64,000 nt of DNA from Chitinophaga pinensis (GCA_945877575.1 CAMDUE010000001.1:248001-312000), one strand, 5' to 3'. Shown: positions 9,188 to 18,157, counted from the stretch's first letter. The notes: generated by a model not told the origin, from the sequence alone. Program-made: numbers and translations.

Positions 9188-11476
9188 CTAGAAAACAAAC
9201 AAGGTTGAACTTATTAACCCCTCTCCTGCTAGTTTTATGATATAAACTCCAGAGATGGGCAATTTGAAATCAGAAACGTTAATCTCTCTTGTTTGTCCGA
9301 TTGTTTTTTGAAATAACAGCCTTCCGGATAAATCATAAATGGCCAAATTTAGATCCATATTCTCTGGAATTCCTTTGATTTTTAATTGATTTTCATCTTT
9401 CAGGAACCACGGTTGAATTTGATTTTTAGGTGAGTGAATTTGCGTATTTGCAAAAATACTTGAGGCCATAAATGTACTGTATGCTTGAATTTTGCCATGG
9501 CCATAAATGTTATTTTCAATGGATCCAGTAAATTCATCTTTTTTTGCCGATGATTGAATCAACTCAATCATTTGGGAATAAGTTAAATTGCCGCGAGTGT
9601 GTTGTAACAATAAGGCCACAATTCCTGCCGCATGAGGAGCAGCCATTGAAGTACCACTGGCCATAGCATAATATACCTTGTCTTGATTGAAAGAATCAAT
9701 ATGCAGCACGTATGGCAATAGCCATCCTGGCAATTGATCTTTATGGTAACTTGAAGTTATATATTGCCCAGGGGCACTAATATTGGGCTTCATTCTTCCG
9801 TCAACGGTTGGTCCATTGCTACTGAATCCTGCAATTTGTCCTTCTGCAATTGCAGAATCTGATTTAAACTCACCCGCGGCATTGATCCAATTTACCCTGT
9901 TATTGTAGGCTCCTACGGCTAGAATTGCTTTTGAGGTACCGCCGTTTTCAATGACCGTGTACTTCTCATCTCCCTCAATCCAATTAGATGGTTTTAAACT
10001 TCTGATATAACTCCTAAAAGTACCTGATGTCCATTCGTACGTTCTTCCTGAATTCCAACCATGTAAGACTCCACTCCCAGCAAATGAAATTTTGATAAAT
10101 CTTTTGTTTGAATTTGCTTCGGCCATCAACAATACATTCGATTTATTGTTGTTTACGTATTTTTTTTGAGCTGAAACAACAACTTGTAAAGTATCATTTC
10201 CTGTGTGAAGTACTATTTTATTGTATGAATCACTGTTAAAATTGAAAAAGTCAGTGGTGATCAATTCGTTGTTTTGAGAATCAATGAGCGTTATTTTCAT
10301 CTGAATGCTTGCATCTTTTTCTGCCCAAAAATCACAGTACACATTTTCTGTTTTATAATACTCCCTACTTCTATCCATTGCTAGAGTTTCAAGGGTATCA
10401 TTGTTCAAATCAAATTTAATGTGCATGTTCTCTCTTGCACTATTTCCGTTTGCACCGACCAATATTTTTCCTTTGTTGCTGTTTCTAAATGTGTAATTCT
10501 TATTTAGCATAGATTCTAAGGACAAATCAAACAAAGAAGTTCCATCATGCGGACCGGTATGCATGCCCCAACTTAAATTAGAAACCACCGGCTTATCAAC
10601 GGAATCTGCATAGTTGAAAATGTATTGAAATCCATCGAGAATAGTTGAATTAGCCACAATTAGATCACCTAGAGCACTGCCGCCTAGAGTATCGTTTTTG
10701 TATTTAATTCCCACAAAAACAAGGTCAGCATTGGGGGCCATACCTGAGAATTTCAAGTCAGGACTTTTAAATCCTGAGCCAGCGGCAATTCCTGCCACAT
10801 GCGTACCATGAGAACCGTCAAAATCAACGGCCTTTAAGATGCTGTTTTGAGTTGAAAACAAAATGCCATAATTGAATGGCTTTGGGCCATCTTGATTAGG
10901 ATAACCTTGATGCCAAAAACGTTTAACTCTATATTTTGATCCATTTTCATTGTAAAATGTGGGATGAGAAGTTTGAAAACCGATATCTACAACCCCAACA
11001 ATGACATCCTCGCCTTTGATTGGACCTGGATCTTGCAAATCATGAAGAAGATCAACCTGACTTTTTGATTTTGATTTATCATCAAGCGGTCGAGGTGAAT
11101 TTAATCTAGATGCAACCTCTAGATGTACTAAATTTTCATCTAATAAAAACTGATTCAAATCTGATACATTCAAACGAGCCGTAATGATATATTGACCATT
11201 GCTCATTGGGAATTCTGTATCAAATTTTGAGGTTACAAATTGCGCCTTATTTTTCCAATTTGCGAGGTCTAAATTCGACTGAAAAGTTATAAATATGCTA
11301 TTTTCATCGTCAAAAAGAGATAAATTTTTATCTGATAAATTCTTTAGTGCAACTTTAGCAGGGGCACTTACTTTAGGATTTAATGAAATATAGTCAACAG
11401 TAGTTGTTGCAGATTGTGCAAAAAGTGAGTTAGAAATATATCCGACGGCTACAATTAAGATATTACGAAAATTCAT
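9188..11476 (-). CDS. secreted subtilisin-like serine protease (S8) with type IX secretion sorting domain
   Basis: A 762-residue exported protease. Signal peptide MNFRNILIVAVGYISNSLFAQ, then an N-terminal propeptide-like region. The S8 triad is visible: Asp164 in VGVVDIGF, His (about 225) in GSHGTHVAGIAAG and Ser (about 608) in MASGTSMAAPHAAG. The last 75 residues form a type-A T9SS sorting domain (AIYDLSGRLLFQKTIG, then ISGVYIIKLAGE). It should leave the cell through the type IX system and be attached to the surface or released. I place the start at the ATG at 11476, because the 20 residues encoded upstream precede the signal peptide. A TATTTTCG element lies seven bases before this start. 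Confidence 0.93.
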   Translation of the reverse strand: MNFRNILIVAVGYISNSLFAQSATTTVDYISLNPKVSAPAKVALKNLSDKNLSLFDDENSIFITFQSNLDLANWKNKAQFVTSKFDTEFPMSNGQYIITARLNVSDLNQFLLDENLVHLEVASRLNSPRPLDDKSKSKSQVDLLHDLQDPGPIKGEDVIVGVVDIGFQTSHPTFYNENGSKYRVKRFWHQGYPNQDGPKPFNYGILFSTQNSILKAVDFDGSHGTHVAGIAAGSGFKSPDLKFSGMAPNADLVFVGIKYKNDTLGGSALGDLIVANSTILDGFQYIFNYADSVDKPVVSNLSWGMHTGPHDGTSLFDLSLESMLNKNYTFRNSNKGKILVGANGNSARENMHIKFDLNNDTLETLAMDRSREYYKTENVYCDFWAEKDASIQMKITLIDSQNNELITTDFFNFNSDSYNKIVLHTGNDTLQVVVSAQKKYVNNNKSNVLLMAEANSNKRFIKISFAGSGVLHGWNSGRTYEWTSGTFRSYIRSLKPSNWIEGDEKYTVIENGGTSKAILAVGAYNNRVNWINAAGEFKSDSAIAEGQIAGFSSNGPTVDGRMKPNISAPGQYITSSYHKDQLPGWLLPYVLHIDSFNQDKVYYAMASGTSMAAPHAAGIVALLLQHTRGNLTYSQMIELIQSSAKKDEFTGSIENNIYGHGKIQAYSTFMASSIFANTQIHSPKNQIQPWFLKDENQLKIKGIPENMDLNLAIYDLSGRLLFQKTIGQTREINVSDFKLPISGVYIIKLAGEGLISSTLFVF

Positions 11477-11483
11477 ACTTCTA

Positions 11484-11491
11484 CGAAAATA
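11484..11491 (-). promoter_or_regulatory. candidate -7 element (TATTTTCG) of the subtilase gene
   Basis: Seven bases before the ATG at 11476. It matches the -7 consensus except for C in place of the third T of TTTG, a variant repeated before several other genes in this window. Confidence 0.3.
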
Positions 11492-11525
11492 CGTCAATAC
11501 TGATATGTGATTCAATTTCTGACAA

Positions 11526-11533
11526 TATCTTTG
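11526..11533 (+). promoter_or_regulatory. -7 promoter element (TATCTTTG) of tcdA
   Basis: An exact TAnnTTTG match ending five bases before the ATG at 11539, implying a leader of only a few nucleotides. It lies back to back with the subtilase promoter region. Confidence 0.5.
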
Positions 11534-11538
11534 CATTT

Positions 11539-12270
11539 ATGTCTATTGCACCTTGGTTAGAAAGAACCGAATTATTGGTAGGTACAGAAAAGTTAGAACG
11601 TCTAGTGAATGCCAATGTTTTAATTGTTGGATTAGGCGGAGTTGGAAGTTTTGCAGCTGAATTCATTTGTCGGGCTGGAGTTGGAAAAATGACCATCATT
11701 GATGGCGATACGGTAGATCCAACCAATAAAAACAGACAATTGCCTGCATTAAACAGCACGGTTGGAATGTCGAAAGCTGAAATTATGCGTCAACGAATGT
11801 TGGACATTAATCCGAATTTGGATTTGACCGTGATTTCCAAGTTTCAAAGTCCTGATGACAATATTGAACTGATCAAATCGAATAAATTTGATTACGTGAT
11901 GGATTGTATCGATTCGGTTTCTCCAAAAATTTACTTAATTAAGACATGTATGGATTTAGGGCAAAGAATGATCAGTTCTATGGGTGCCGGAGGTAAGTTA
12001 GATGCCGCTGGTGTAATAGTTGCAGATTTCTCAAAAAGCTATAACTGTCCATTTGCAAAAACTCTTCGTAAACGCCTAAAAAGACTGGGCATTCGTAAAG
12101 GTTTCAAAGTGGTATTTAACAAAAGTGATCTGGTTCGCGAAAGTTTGAAATTAACAGACGGTAGTAACTATAAAAAATCGTTTTATGGTACCATAAGTTA
12201 TATGCCAGCATTGTTTGGTTTACGACTTGCATCAGAAGTAATTAATGATTTGATGATGGAAAATTCATGA
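11539..12270 (+). CDS. tcdA: tRNA threonylcarbamoyladenosine dehydratase
   Basis: A 243-residue E1-like (ThiF/MoeB/HesA) enzyme. The nucleotide-binding loop is GLGGVGSFAAE (residues 31-41), followed by IIDGDTVDPTNKNRQLPA with the conserved Asp and Arg that bind ATP, and CIDSVSPK further on. The starting pattern WLERTELLVGTEKLERL is typical of TcdA (formerly YgdL/CsdL), which cyclises t6A37 to ct6A37 in ANN-decoding tRNAs using ATP. No ubiquitin-like partner is nearby, which fits TcdA rather than ThiF or MoeB. It ends just before a small lipoprotein gene that has its own promoter element. Confidence 0.88.
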   Translation: MSIAPWLERTELLVGTEKLERLVNANVLIVGLGGVGSFAAEFICRAGVGKMTIIDGDTVDPTNKNRQLPALNSTVGMSKAEIMRQRMLDINPNLDLTVISKFQSPDDNIELIKSNKFDYVMDCIDSVSPKIYLIKTCMDLGQRMISSMGAGGKLDAAGVIVADFSKSYNCPFAKTLRKRLKRLGIRKGFKVVFNKSDLVRESLKLTDGSNYKKSFYGTISYMPALFGLRLASEVINDLMMENS

Positions 12271-12277
12271 AATCCCT

Positions 12278-12285
12278 TATTTTTG
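12278..12285 (+). promoter_or_regulatory. -7 promoter element (TATTTTTG) of the small lipoprotein gene
   Basis: An exact TAnnTTTG match eight bases before the ATG at 12294. It argues that translation begins at 12294 and not at the earlier in-frame ATG at 12267, which would precede the promoter. Confidence 0.5.
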
Positions 12286-12293
12286 GAATCGAT

Positions 12294-12740
12294 ATGATGA
12301 AAAATATAGTATTCGCCGTAGCATTGGCCGCAACTGCATTTATTGCATCTTGTGCAGATGAGAATAACAATCCAGATGATATTACTGGAAAAACTAATCA
12401 AGAAGTATTTATGATGCGCACTTGGAAGAGTGTTTCATTCACGGATAGTTCTTCTGAGGGTATTATCGAGACCATGAATGCTTGTGACAAAGATGACACA
12501 TATACATTCACTTCTACTTCAAAATGCCTTTGGAAAGCTAATGGCAAATGCAACACTGAACCTGATCAAGACGAAATTAGTTGGTCTATGACTTCTCCTG
12601 ATGCTAAATATGTAAAGTTCTTATACGATTATGATTGGTACATTGAAAAAATGACAGGAACTGACATTGTTTTGAGATATTACTACCAAACACATCAAGG
12701 TGATATCAACACCTGGAAAGTTACTTTGGTAAAGAACTAA
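12294..12740 (+). CDS. small lipoprotein of unknown function (lipocalin-like size)
   Basis: About 148 residues. MMKNIVFAVALAATAFIASC gives a clear lipoprotein signal with lipidated Cys20. The mature part has one strong pattern, MMRTWKSVSFTDSS...DKDDTYTFTSTSKC, which resembles the small lipocalin-like lipoproteins of Bacteroidota: a short beta-barrel that starts with a WK(L/S) strand and has a Y-F-strand after a cysteine. That is a fold guess only. ATG codons at 12294 and 12297 are equally possible starts. A strong rho-independent terminator follows at 12776. No function can be given. Confidence 0.75.
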   Translation: MMKNIVFAVALAATAFIASCADENNNPDDITGKTNQEVFMMRTWKSVSFTDSSSEGIIETMNACDKDDTYTFTSTSKCLWKANGKCNTEPDQDEISWSMTSPDAKYVKFLYDYDWYIEKMTGTDIVLRYYYQTHQGDINTWKVTLVKN

Positions 12741-13726
12741 AAATTATTTAACTCTAGATTTTTATCTAGTTTTTTGGCCGCTGAAAATTGATCTTCAGCG
12801 GCTTTTTTATTGCCCATCATTTTATATGAAGAACCTTTTAATGCATAAGCTTTAGCAAATGTTGGTGATTTATCTAACAACAAATCTGCCCGTTTGATGG
12901 CTTCTTGATAATTTTCGAACAGATAATCTATCACACCCATGTTATACAATGCAAATAAATGATCTGGATTAACCTTTATAGTACGTTCATACAATTTGTA
13001 GGCATCAGCATATTTTTCGTATTTCTGTAATATAAAGGCCTTTGAGTAAAGTGCTTCAGCGGAAAACTCATCAATTGCCAAGGCTTTATCAACATAGGTT
13101 TCCGATAATTTGATGTTGTTATTGAGAAGCAATAGCGCTTTCTGCATAGATGCGTCAAAGTTGTTGGGATATTCATTTAAAATGTAATCACACATCTGCT
13201 CAGCTTTCACGGTATCTTTTTGCTCTTTAAGGGATATCAATTTAAGGACCAATGTTTTTTCTCTGAATTCGGGATTGGTTTCAATCTCTTTGAACCATTT
13301 ATTAAAGCTTTCGTATTGTTGACGGGCTAAGCTGAGTTTTGCCATCAAGAATTTTGCTTCGATATAATCAGCTTTTAGTTCAATGGCCTTTGAGAGATGG
13401 AAATTGGACTTTTCATAATCTGCAGAATCTAACTGCAAATAAGATTCACCCAAACGGAAGTGGTACAATGGATTTTCAGAGTTTAGCAATGTTGCTGTTT
13501 GAAAGTCAACAATTGCCTTTTTATAATTCTGATCAAAGAAAAATGTATTTCCTCTGAGGTAATAAAGATTGTCGTCTTTCGGTGATTTATTGATTTTCAG
13601 TGAAATCTCTCGAATATCTTCAGAAAAAGTTGTATCGTTTTCGGAAATAAATTGAGCACCGTCTGGAAGTTGATTGGTGCAATTAGAGAGAAGCGCGGCT
13701 AGAATAAAAAATAGCGGTAGGCGCAT
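12737..13726 (-). CDS. TPR-repeat lipoprotein co-transcribed with tRNA-Leu
   Basis: A 329-residue protein with a lipoprotein signal (MRLPLFFILAALLSNC, Cys16) followed by tandem tetratricopeptide repeats, for example YLRGNTFFFDQNYKKAIVDF and YKLYERTIKVNPDHLFALYN. It is a predicted envelope scaffold with unknown partners. The only start codon that keeps the signal peptide is the ATG at 13726, and its A is the last base of the tRNA-Leu CCA end. No ATG, GTG or TTG occurs in frame within the signal sequence, and no ribosome-binding site can exist outside the tRNA. The last 60 codons also contain a terminator that acts on the opposite strand. Its stop overlaps that of the convergent lipoprotein gene. 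Confidence 0.85.
   Translation of the reverse strand: MRLPLFFILAALLSNCTNQLPDGAQFISENDTTFSEDIREISLKINKSPKDDNLYYLRGNTFFFDQNYKKAIVDFQTATLLNSENPLYHFRLGESYLQLDSADYEKSNFHLSKAIELKADYIEAKFLMAKLSLARQQYESFNKWFKEIETNPEFREKTLVLKLISLKEQKDTVKAEQMCDYILNEYPNNFDASMQKALLLLNNNIKLSETYVDKALAIDEFSAEALYSKAFILQKYEKYADAYKLYERTIKVNPDHLFALYNMGVIDYLFENYQEAIKRADLLLDKSPTFAKAYALKGSSYKMMGNKKAAEDQFSAAKKLDKNLELNNF
12776..12808 (+). terminator. rho-independent terminator inside the convergent TPR gene
   Basis: A perfect 9-bp stem (GCCGCTGAA at 12777-12785 with TTCAGCGGC at 12794-12802), an 8-base loop and six T. It lies 36 bases after the stop of the plus-strand lipoprotein gene and would end that transcript, yet it is wholly within the coding sequence of the minus-strand TPR gene. 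On the minus strand the stem is followed by A residues, so it is directional. Confidence 0.8.
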
Positions 13727-13814
13727 GGTGCTCGGGACGGGAATCGAACCCGTACTCCCATTACTGGGAACAGGATTTTAAGTCCTGCGCGTCTACCTAT
13801 TCCGCCACCCGAGC
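13726..13814 (-). tRNA. tRNA-Leu (anticodon UAA)
   Basis: An 89-base gene including an encoded CCA. Acceptor stem GCTCGGG/CCCGAGC, D-arm with TGGCGGAATAGGTAGACGCG, anticodon arm CAGGA-CTTAAAA-TCCTG giving anticodon TAA, a long variable arm (TTCCCAGTAATGGGAG) as expected for class II leucine tRNAs, and T-arm ACGGG-TTCGATT-CCCGT. The discriminator is A, followed by CCA at 13728-13726. The final A is also the first base of the TPR gene start codon. It lies 33 bases after rocD and has its own promoter. Confidence 0.97.
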
Positions 13815-13824
13815 TAAGAGAATG

Positions 13825-13856
13825 CAAAAATACAAAGAAACCATTGATTAAGCAAA
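13825..13856 (-). promoter_or_regulatory. full consensus promoter of tRNA-Leu
   Basis: TTTG (13853-13856), a 20-base spacer and TATTTTTG (13825-13832) match the Bacteroidota TTTG/TAnnTTTG consensus. The predicted start is about eight bases before the tRNA. The -33 box lies in the last codons of rocD. Confidence 0.7.
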
Positions 13857-15065
13857 TGATTTTAAGGAATCTTCAATAATTGAAAGAGCTTGATCTAATT
13901 GATCATCGGAAATAACCAATGGAGGTGCAAATCTAATGATATGTTCATGCGTTTGCTTTGCTAAAAGACCATTTTCTAACATTTTCAAACAGACATCATA
14001 GGCTTTAAAATACTTTTCATTGTGCGGAGTTATTTTAATTGCATTGAGTAAACCCTTGCCTCTAACAAACTCCACCATGGGTAGGTTTAAGTTGCGCAAA
14101 TGGGTTCTGAATTTCTCACCCAATCTTTCTGCTCTTTCTGCTAAATTTTCTTCAATTACCACATTTATTGATGCCATAGCAACTGCGCAAGCAAGCGGAT
14201 TTCCCCCAAAAGTAGAACCATGCTGCCCGGGCTTTAGTGTATTCATTACTTCTTCAGAAGCAAGCACACAACTTACCGGAAAAACTCCACCACCCAAGGC
14301 TTTTCCCAAAATAAGTAGGTCTGGTTTGACATCTTCATGTTGGCAACAATATAATTTTCCGGTTCGAGCAATTCCAGTTTGAACTTCATCAGCAATAAAT
14401 AGCACATTGTATTTTGTACAAAGTTCACGTACGCCCTTCAAATACCCTTCGTCAGGAACAACAACACCGGCCTCACCTTGAATGGGTTCAACCATAAATG
14501 CACATACATTTGAGTTTTTTAACTCTTCTTCGAGGGATGATAAATCGTTATAGGGAATACTCTTAAAATTAGGTACGTAAGGTCCAAATCCTCCAAAGCT
14601 ATCTGGATCATCGCTTGAACTGATGGCGGCAACGGTTCGTCCCCAGAAATTACCATGGGCAAATATTGTTATGGCTTGATTTTCAGGAATGCCTTTAACT
14701 TCATATCCCCATTTTCTTGCCAATTTTATTGCGGTCTCCCCTCCTTCCACGCCTGTATTCATAGGTAAAATACGATCAAATCCAAATGTTTCGCACATGA
14801 ATTTCTCGTATTCTCCCAACAGATTATTGTGAAAAGCCCTGCTAGTTAGAGTTAGTTTCTGAGCTTGATTATTCAAAGCACCCACTATTTTAGGATGACA
14901 ATGCCCTTGATTAACGGCTGAATAGGCTGATAAAAAGTCAAAATACTTTCTTCCCTCAACGTCCCAAAGGAATACACCCTCACCCTTTTCCAAAACAACT
15001 GGCAACGGGTGGTAATTGTGTGCACCATAGCGATCTTCTAGTTCAATAAAATAACGGGAGTTCAT
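13848..15065 (-). CDS. rocD: ornithine--oxo-acid aminotransferase
   Basis: A 405-residue class III PLP aminotransferase. The PLP lysine is Lys255 in [10 protein letters not shown]; the cofactor aspartate is in FIADEVQTG, and [20 protein letters not shown] is the typical ornithine aminotransferase variant of the phosphate-binding region. It transfers the delta-amino group of ornithine to 2-oxoglutarate, giving glutamate semialdehyde for arginine and proline interconversion. Length and motifs match the family throughout. It is a single gene with its own promoter, divergent from the 1003-residue envelope protein. tRNA-Leu lies downstream on the same strand. Confidence 0.95.
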   Translation of the reverse strand: MNSRYFIELEDRYGAHNYHPLPVVLEKGEGVFLWDVEGRKYFDFLSAYSAVNQGHCHPKIVGALNNQAQKLTLTSRAFHNNLLGEYEKFMCETFGFDRILPMNTGVEGGETAIKLARKWGYEVKGIPENQAITIFAHGNFWGRTVAAISSSDDPDSFGGFGPYVPNFKSIPYNDLSSLEEELKNSNVCAFMVEPIQGEAGVVVPDEGYLKGVRELCTKYNVLFIADEVQTGIARTGKLYCCQHEDVKPDLLILGKALGGGVFPVSCVLASEEVMNTLKPGQHGSTFGGNPLACAVAMASINVVIEENLAERAERLGEKFRTHLRNLNLPMVEFVRGKGLLNAIKITPHNEKYFKAYDVCLKMLENGLLAKQTHEHIIRFAPPLVISDDQLDQALSIIEDSLKSFA

Positions 15066-15069
15066 GCTT

Positions 15070-15102
15070 CAAAACTACAACAGTTTGGGTATATTTGACA
15101 AA
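15070..15102 (-). promoter_or_regulatory. promoter of rocD
   Basis: TAGTTTTG (15070-15077) ends four bases before the rocD ATG. TTTG at 15099-15102 lies upstream with a 21-base spacer. It overlaps the divergent promoter of the neighbouring gene. Confidence 0.5.
15090..15097 (+). promoter_or_regulatory. -7 element (TATATTTG) of the 1003-residue protein gene
   Basis: An exact TAnnTTTG match ten bases before the ATG at 15108. It sits between the -33 and -7 boxes of the rocD promoter on the other strand, so the two promoters probably interfere with each other. Confidence 0.5.
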
Positions 15103-15107
15103 GACAA

Positions 15108-18100
15108 ATGAGGACTAACAGGAAATATAGGTGGTTAATAACCCTTTTGTTCTTTTTATCTCTGAATGTGTTGTATTCAAAAAACAGAATAATTCTTTCA
15201 AAAGGAAGAATAGAATTCTTGGTTTTTGAAGCTGAAAAAAACTATCTAAATAGTCATACTGATTTTCGAGACAGTATGTTTAGCTGTGCAAATAGTGCAT
15301 TGTCTGAATTAGAGTCACACTTATCTTATAAGTTGAGTGAACCTGTTCAGCTGGCGTTATTTAGTCACCTAACTGATTTCGAAAATCACAAGAGATCGGC
15401 CAATTCAAGATACATAGGATTGATGCTGACTGGCAATAATTTAGACCTTAAATATCAAATACGTTATAATGTGGCATCACACTTCATTGATGAATATTTG
15501 ATGGGACTTTCAATAAGAGAACGATTGGAGCGAAATAGAGCTGACCGAATTCCCAATTGGCTAAAAACTGGATTTGTACAATATTTTGCTCAAGGTATTA
15601 CATATCGAGATTTTGAATTATTTCGAAAATGGAGTCAAGAGGGTAAATTTCGAAACATCAATTTCATTTCTAGTAGAGAGCAAGAAGTTTTCGGTTCGGT
15701 AATTTGGTATTTGTTTGAGAAAGAAAAAGGCAGGAACATTGACGGTGCATTTTGGATGCTAATTAAGAATGCAAATAGTTTTGAAAAATCCTTTTTGTAT
15801 CATTTTGATATCAGATTTAATAGCTGGCTCAAAAACAAAATCGATGAGATTCAGTTAAGAAATGAAAATTCTATCCAACCTGACTTCCAATTTCCTTTGC
15901 CAAAGGGAAACTTCATCGACATAAAATTAGTACCTAGTATCCATTCAGATACACCCTCAATTTATGGGGTAATATCTAATCCGATGAACTCCCATCTCAT
16001 TCGTTCTAACATCAAACATAGAAATTTCGATATTTTAAAAAAGGTTAACTCTATTGGTTTTAATAATCAACTTATTTTCACTGTACCGACTATTGAATTG
16101 ACCATCACAAAAAACAATGTTCCGTCTGCCATGATATGGTCTAATGATGAATGGAGCATTACCAATGATAGCCATATTTTCTATACTCCATCAGTTCAAA
16201 ACGGAATTTGGAAAATAATCCATTCAAATGAAGATGATATTTTTTTGACGCACCAAGTTTATAACAACACAGCAATTTATTCTTTATCTAAAGCAAATAA
16301 AAAAATAGAATTGATTTACGAACTGCAAGGCGAAAAACTTCTTGGATGGGTTCAAGATGATTACTTTGATTCAACATATTATTTGATGAGTATAAACAGT
16401 ACTTGGAGTCAAAATAGAATACAATCTTCTGTCCAAAAAATTCATCGAAATAAAGCGATTGAACCCTGCGAAATATGGTCAAGTAAAGATAATCATTGGA
16501 TTGTTGAATTATCAGACTTTATTCAAGAATCAGAATCGCACTTGAGTTTTGTAAAATCACAAGAAACACAATGCGAGATAGCACATCTATTCAGAGTCGA
16601 TGATTGTCAATTTACAAAATCATCAACCCAAACCAAGGGTGATTTTTACGGTCAGATTATGATAAGCAGAAAATCAAAAAGACAGGCTGAGTATTATGCT
16701 AAAGACAAGTCTGTAATAATGAACATTAATTTCACCGATGAACAGATATTAGACTCTGATACTTTGGTGAGTAGGAATTATACTTTTGATAGTGCACAAA
16801 TCGATACTTCCTCAAAAGATGTAAAGATTGAATACGCACAGGGCACATTATTCATGAGCGATTTTGAAAAAGATAATTCATTGATTGTTTTAGATTTGAC
16901 TCCGAAGGTAAACTTAGAAATATATCGATCAACAAATTATAGAAATTGGTTTTACGCAAAAAATTCTTCCTTTCAATTAACCAATAGAGATCTAGATTTA
17001 GGATATTCAAGAAACATTCCAACAACAGAATTATATAACTCGCCATTGACTTTATTTTACAGTGGCAACTATTTCAATAATTTAGGATCTGATGCATTAG
17101 AAATTAATTTGTTTAGTAATTTCAATAGACGCCGAATAGGCTTGTCAGCGACCTATAGCATCACAGAAAATAAATGGGGACAAGATATTAATATTTCATA
17201 CAGACAAAGGCAATACAGTGGTTATAATTCAATTAACCAAAGGGAACAATCCTTTCAAATTTCTCATAATCTGACATTTAAGAATAAAAAGAGTGCTATT
17301 TTGATGCCTTTTTTGCGTAGTAAAGGACAATGGATATCTGATATACCTTTGAACTATCGTCCAGAAATTAGCCAAATAGAAATCGATAGATCTTATTTAA
17401 TGGAAATGGAGTTGGGTATTTCTGTAAATTCCAAGAAATGGATAAACCAAATCCCAAATGTTCAATTAAATTTTGAGATATCTTCTCAAAATGGCATATT
17501 TAACGGAAGATATATTTCTGGTTTATCGCTTAAATTAGAGTCGAAATTTAAAACTAGGCATTTAGAATTTTTCAATCGAATTAACGGTAAATACTCATTT
17601 ACTGATGTTAATCATTTGTTTCTTATTGGAGGAACAAAAGGTTGGATAAACTCAAATGCCAATACAAATAGCATTTCAAATAATTTAGATTATCGATACC
17701 AAGGTTTGGTTTATAATGGCGGATATGTTCGTGGTACACAATTGGGAACTAGAATGGGAAACAGTTTTATATCATCTCAAACTGAAATGCATTATAAACC
17801 CTTGAAATTAATAAAATCTTATGTTCTAGGTTCCTCTTTTTGGAAGCATTTTACGGTTTTTGGATTCTTTGATATTGCCACTGGTTTTGTAGGTGGATCT
17901 GCGGTACACTACAACAATCCTTATAATACCTTGTTGTTTGATTATCCCAATTATTTACTCAGTGCGGGTGCTAATAGAAATCCTTGGATATATTCATACG
18001 GATATGGAGCACAAATTCGTCTTTTGGGAACTGATTTTAGGGTTGAATTTCCTCAATCGACTGTTGGCGATGAACGTTCAAAAAGGTCAATATTAGTATC

Positions 18101-18119
18101 TTTAGGAAAGAATTTTTAA
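15108..18119 (+). CDS. large envelope protein: degenerate peptidase-MA-like region, propeller-like middle, outer-membrane barrel-like C-terminus
   Basis: A 1003-residue exported protein that I do not recognise as a named gene. After a signal peptide (hydrophobic residues 9-23) there is a region resembling peptidase MA gluzincins. Where HExxH is expected it reads SHFIDE (residues 124-129), and where the downstream WfsEGLAEY motif is expected it reads WLKTGFVQYF (151-160). The catalytic Glu, one His and the third ligand are therefore absent. Residues about 260-600 look like a beta-propeller of the TolB type. From about 640 the sequence alternates like an outer-membrane barrel and ends in KNF. 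It lies just upstream of mreB, but mreB has its own promoter. Domain calls are by eye. Confidence 0.7.
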   Translation: MRTNRKYRWLITLLFFLSLNVLYSKNRIILSKGRIEFLVFEAEKNYLNSHTDFRDSMFSCANSALSELESHLSYKLSEPVQLALFSHLTDFENHKRSANSRYIGLMLTGNNLDLKYQIRYNVASHFIDEYLMGLSIRERLERNRADRIPNWLKTGFVQYFAQGITYRDFELFRKWSQEGKFRNINFISSREQEVFGSVIWYLFEKEKGRNIDGAFWMLIKNANSFEKSFLYHFDIRFNSWLKNKIDEIQLRNENSIQPDFQFPLPKGNFIDIKLVPSIHSDTPSIYGVISNPMNSHLIRSNIKHRNFDILKKVNSIGFNNQLIFTVPTIELTITKNNVPSAMIWSNDEWSITNDSHIFYTPSVQNGIWKIIHSNEDDIFLTHQVYNNTAIYSLSKANKKIELIYELQGEKLLGWVQDDYFDSTYYLMSINSTWSQNRIQSSVQKIHRNKAIEPCEIWSSKDNHWIVELSDFIQESESHLSFVKSQETQCEIAHLFRVDDCQFTKSSTQTKGDFYGQIMISRKSKRQAEYYAKDKSVIMNINFTDEQILDSDTLVSRNYTFDSAQIDTSSKDVKIEYAQGTLFMSDFEKDNSLIVLDLTPKVNLEIYRSTNYRNWFYAKNSSFQLTNRDLDLGYSRNIPTTELYNSPLTLFYSGNYFNNLGSDALEINLFSNFNRRRIGLSATYSITENKWGQDINISYRQRQYSGYNSINQREQSFQISHNLTFKNKKSAILMPFLRSKGQWISDIPLNYRPEISQIEIDRSYLMEMELGISVNSKKWINQIPNVQLNFEISSQNGIFNGRYISGLSLKLESKFKTRHLEFFNRINGKYSFTDVNHLFLIGGTKGWINSNANTNSISNNLDYRYQGLVYNGGYVRGTQLGTRMGNSFISSQTEMHYKPLKLIKSYVLGSSFWKHFTVFGFFDIATGFVGGSAVHYNNPYNTLLFDYPNYLLSAGANRNPWIYSYGYGAQIRLLGTDFRVEFPQSTVGDERSKRSILVSLGKNF

Positions 18120-18149
18120 ATGGCTGTTTTAACTCCGTTCAGAAAGACG

Positions 18150-18157
18150 TAATTTTG
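18150..18157 (+). promoter_or_regulatory. -7 promoter element (TAATTTTG) of the rod-shape operon
   Basis: An exact TAnnTTTG match 19 bases before the mreB ATG. A TTTT run sits at the -33 distance in place of TTTG. It implies the Rod operon can be transcribed separately from the preceding gene. Confidence 0.5.

Noticed and set aside
11477-11536. Upstream extension of the subtilase by 20 codons
   Set aside because: The extension precedes a complete signal peptide, runs into the tcdA promoter region and adds no conserved sequence.
12267-12293. Earlier ATG of the small lipoprotein, overlapping the tcdA stop
   Set aside because: It would place nine residues before the lipoprotein signal, and a -7 box lies between it and the better start.
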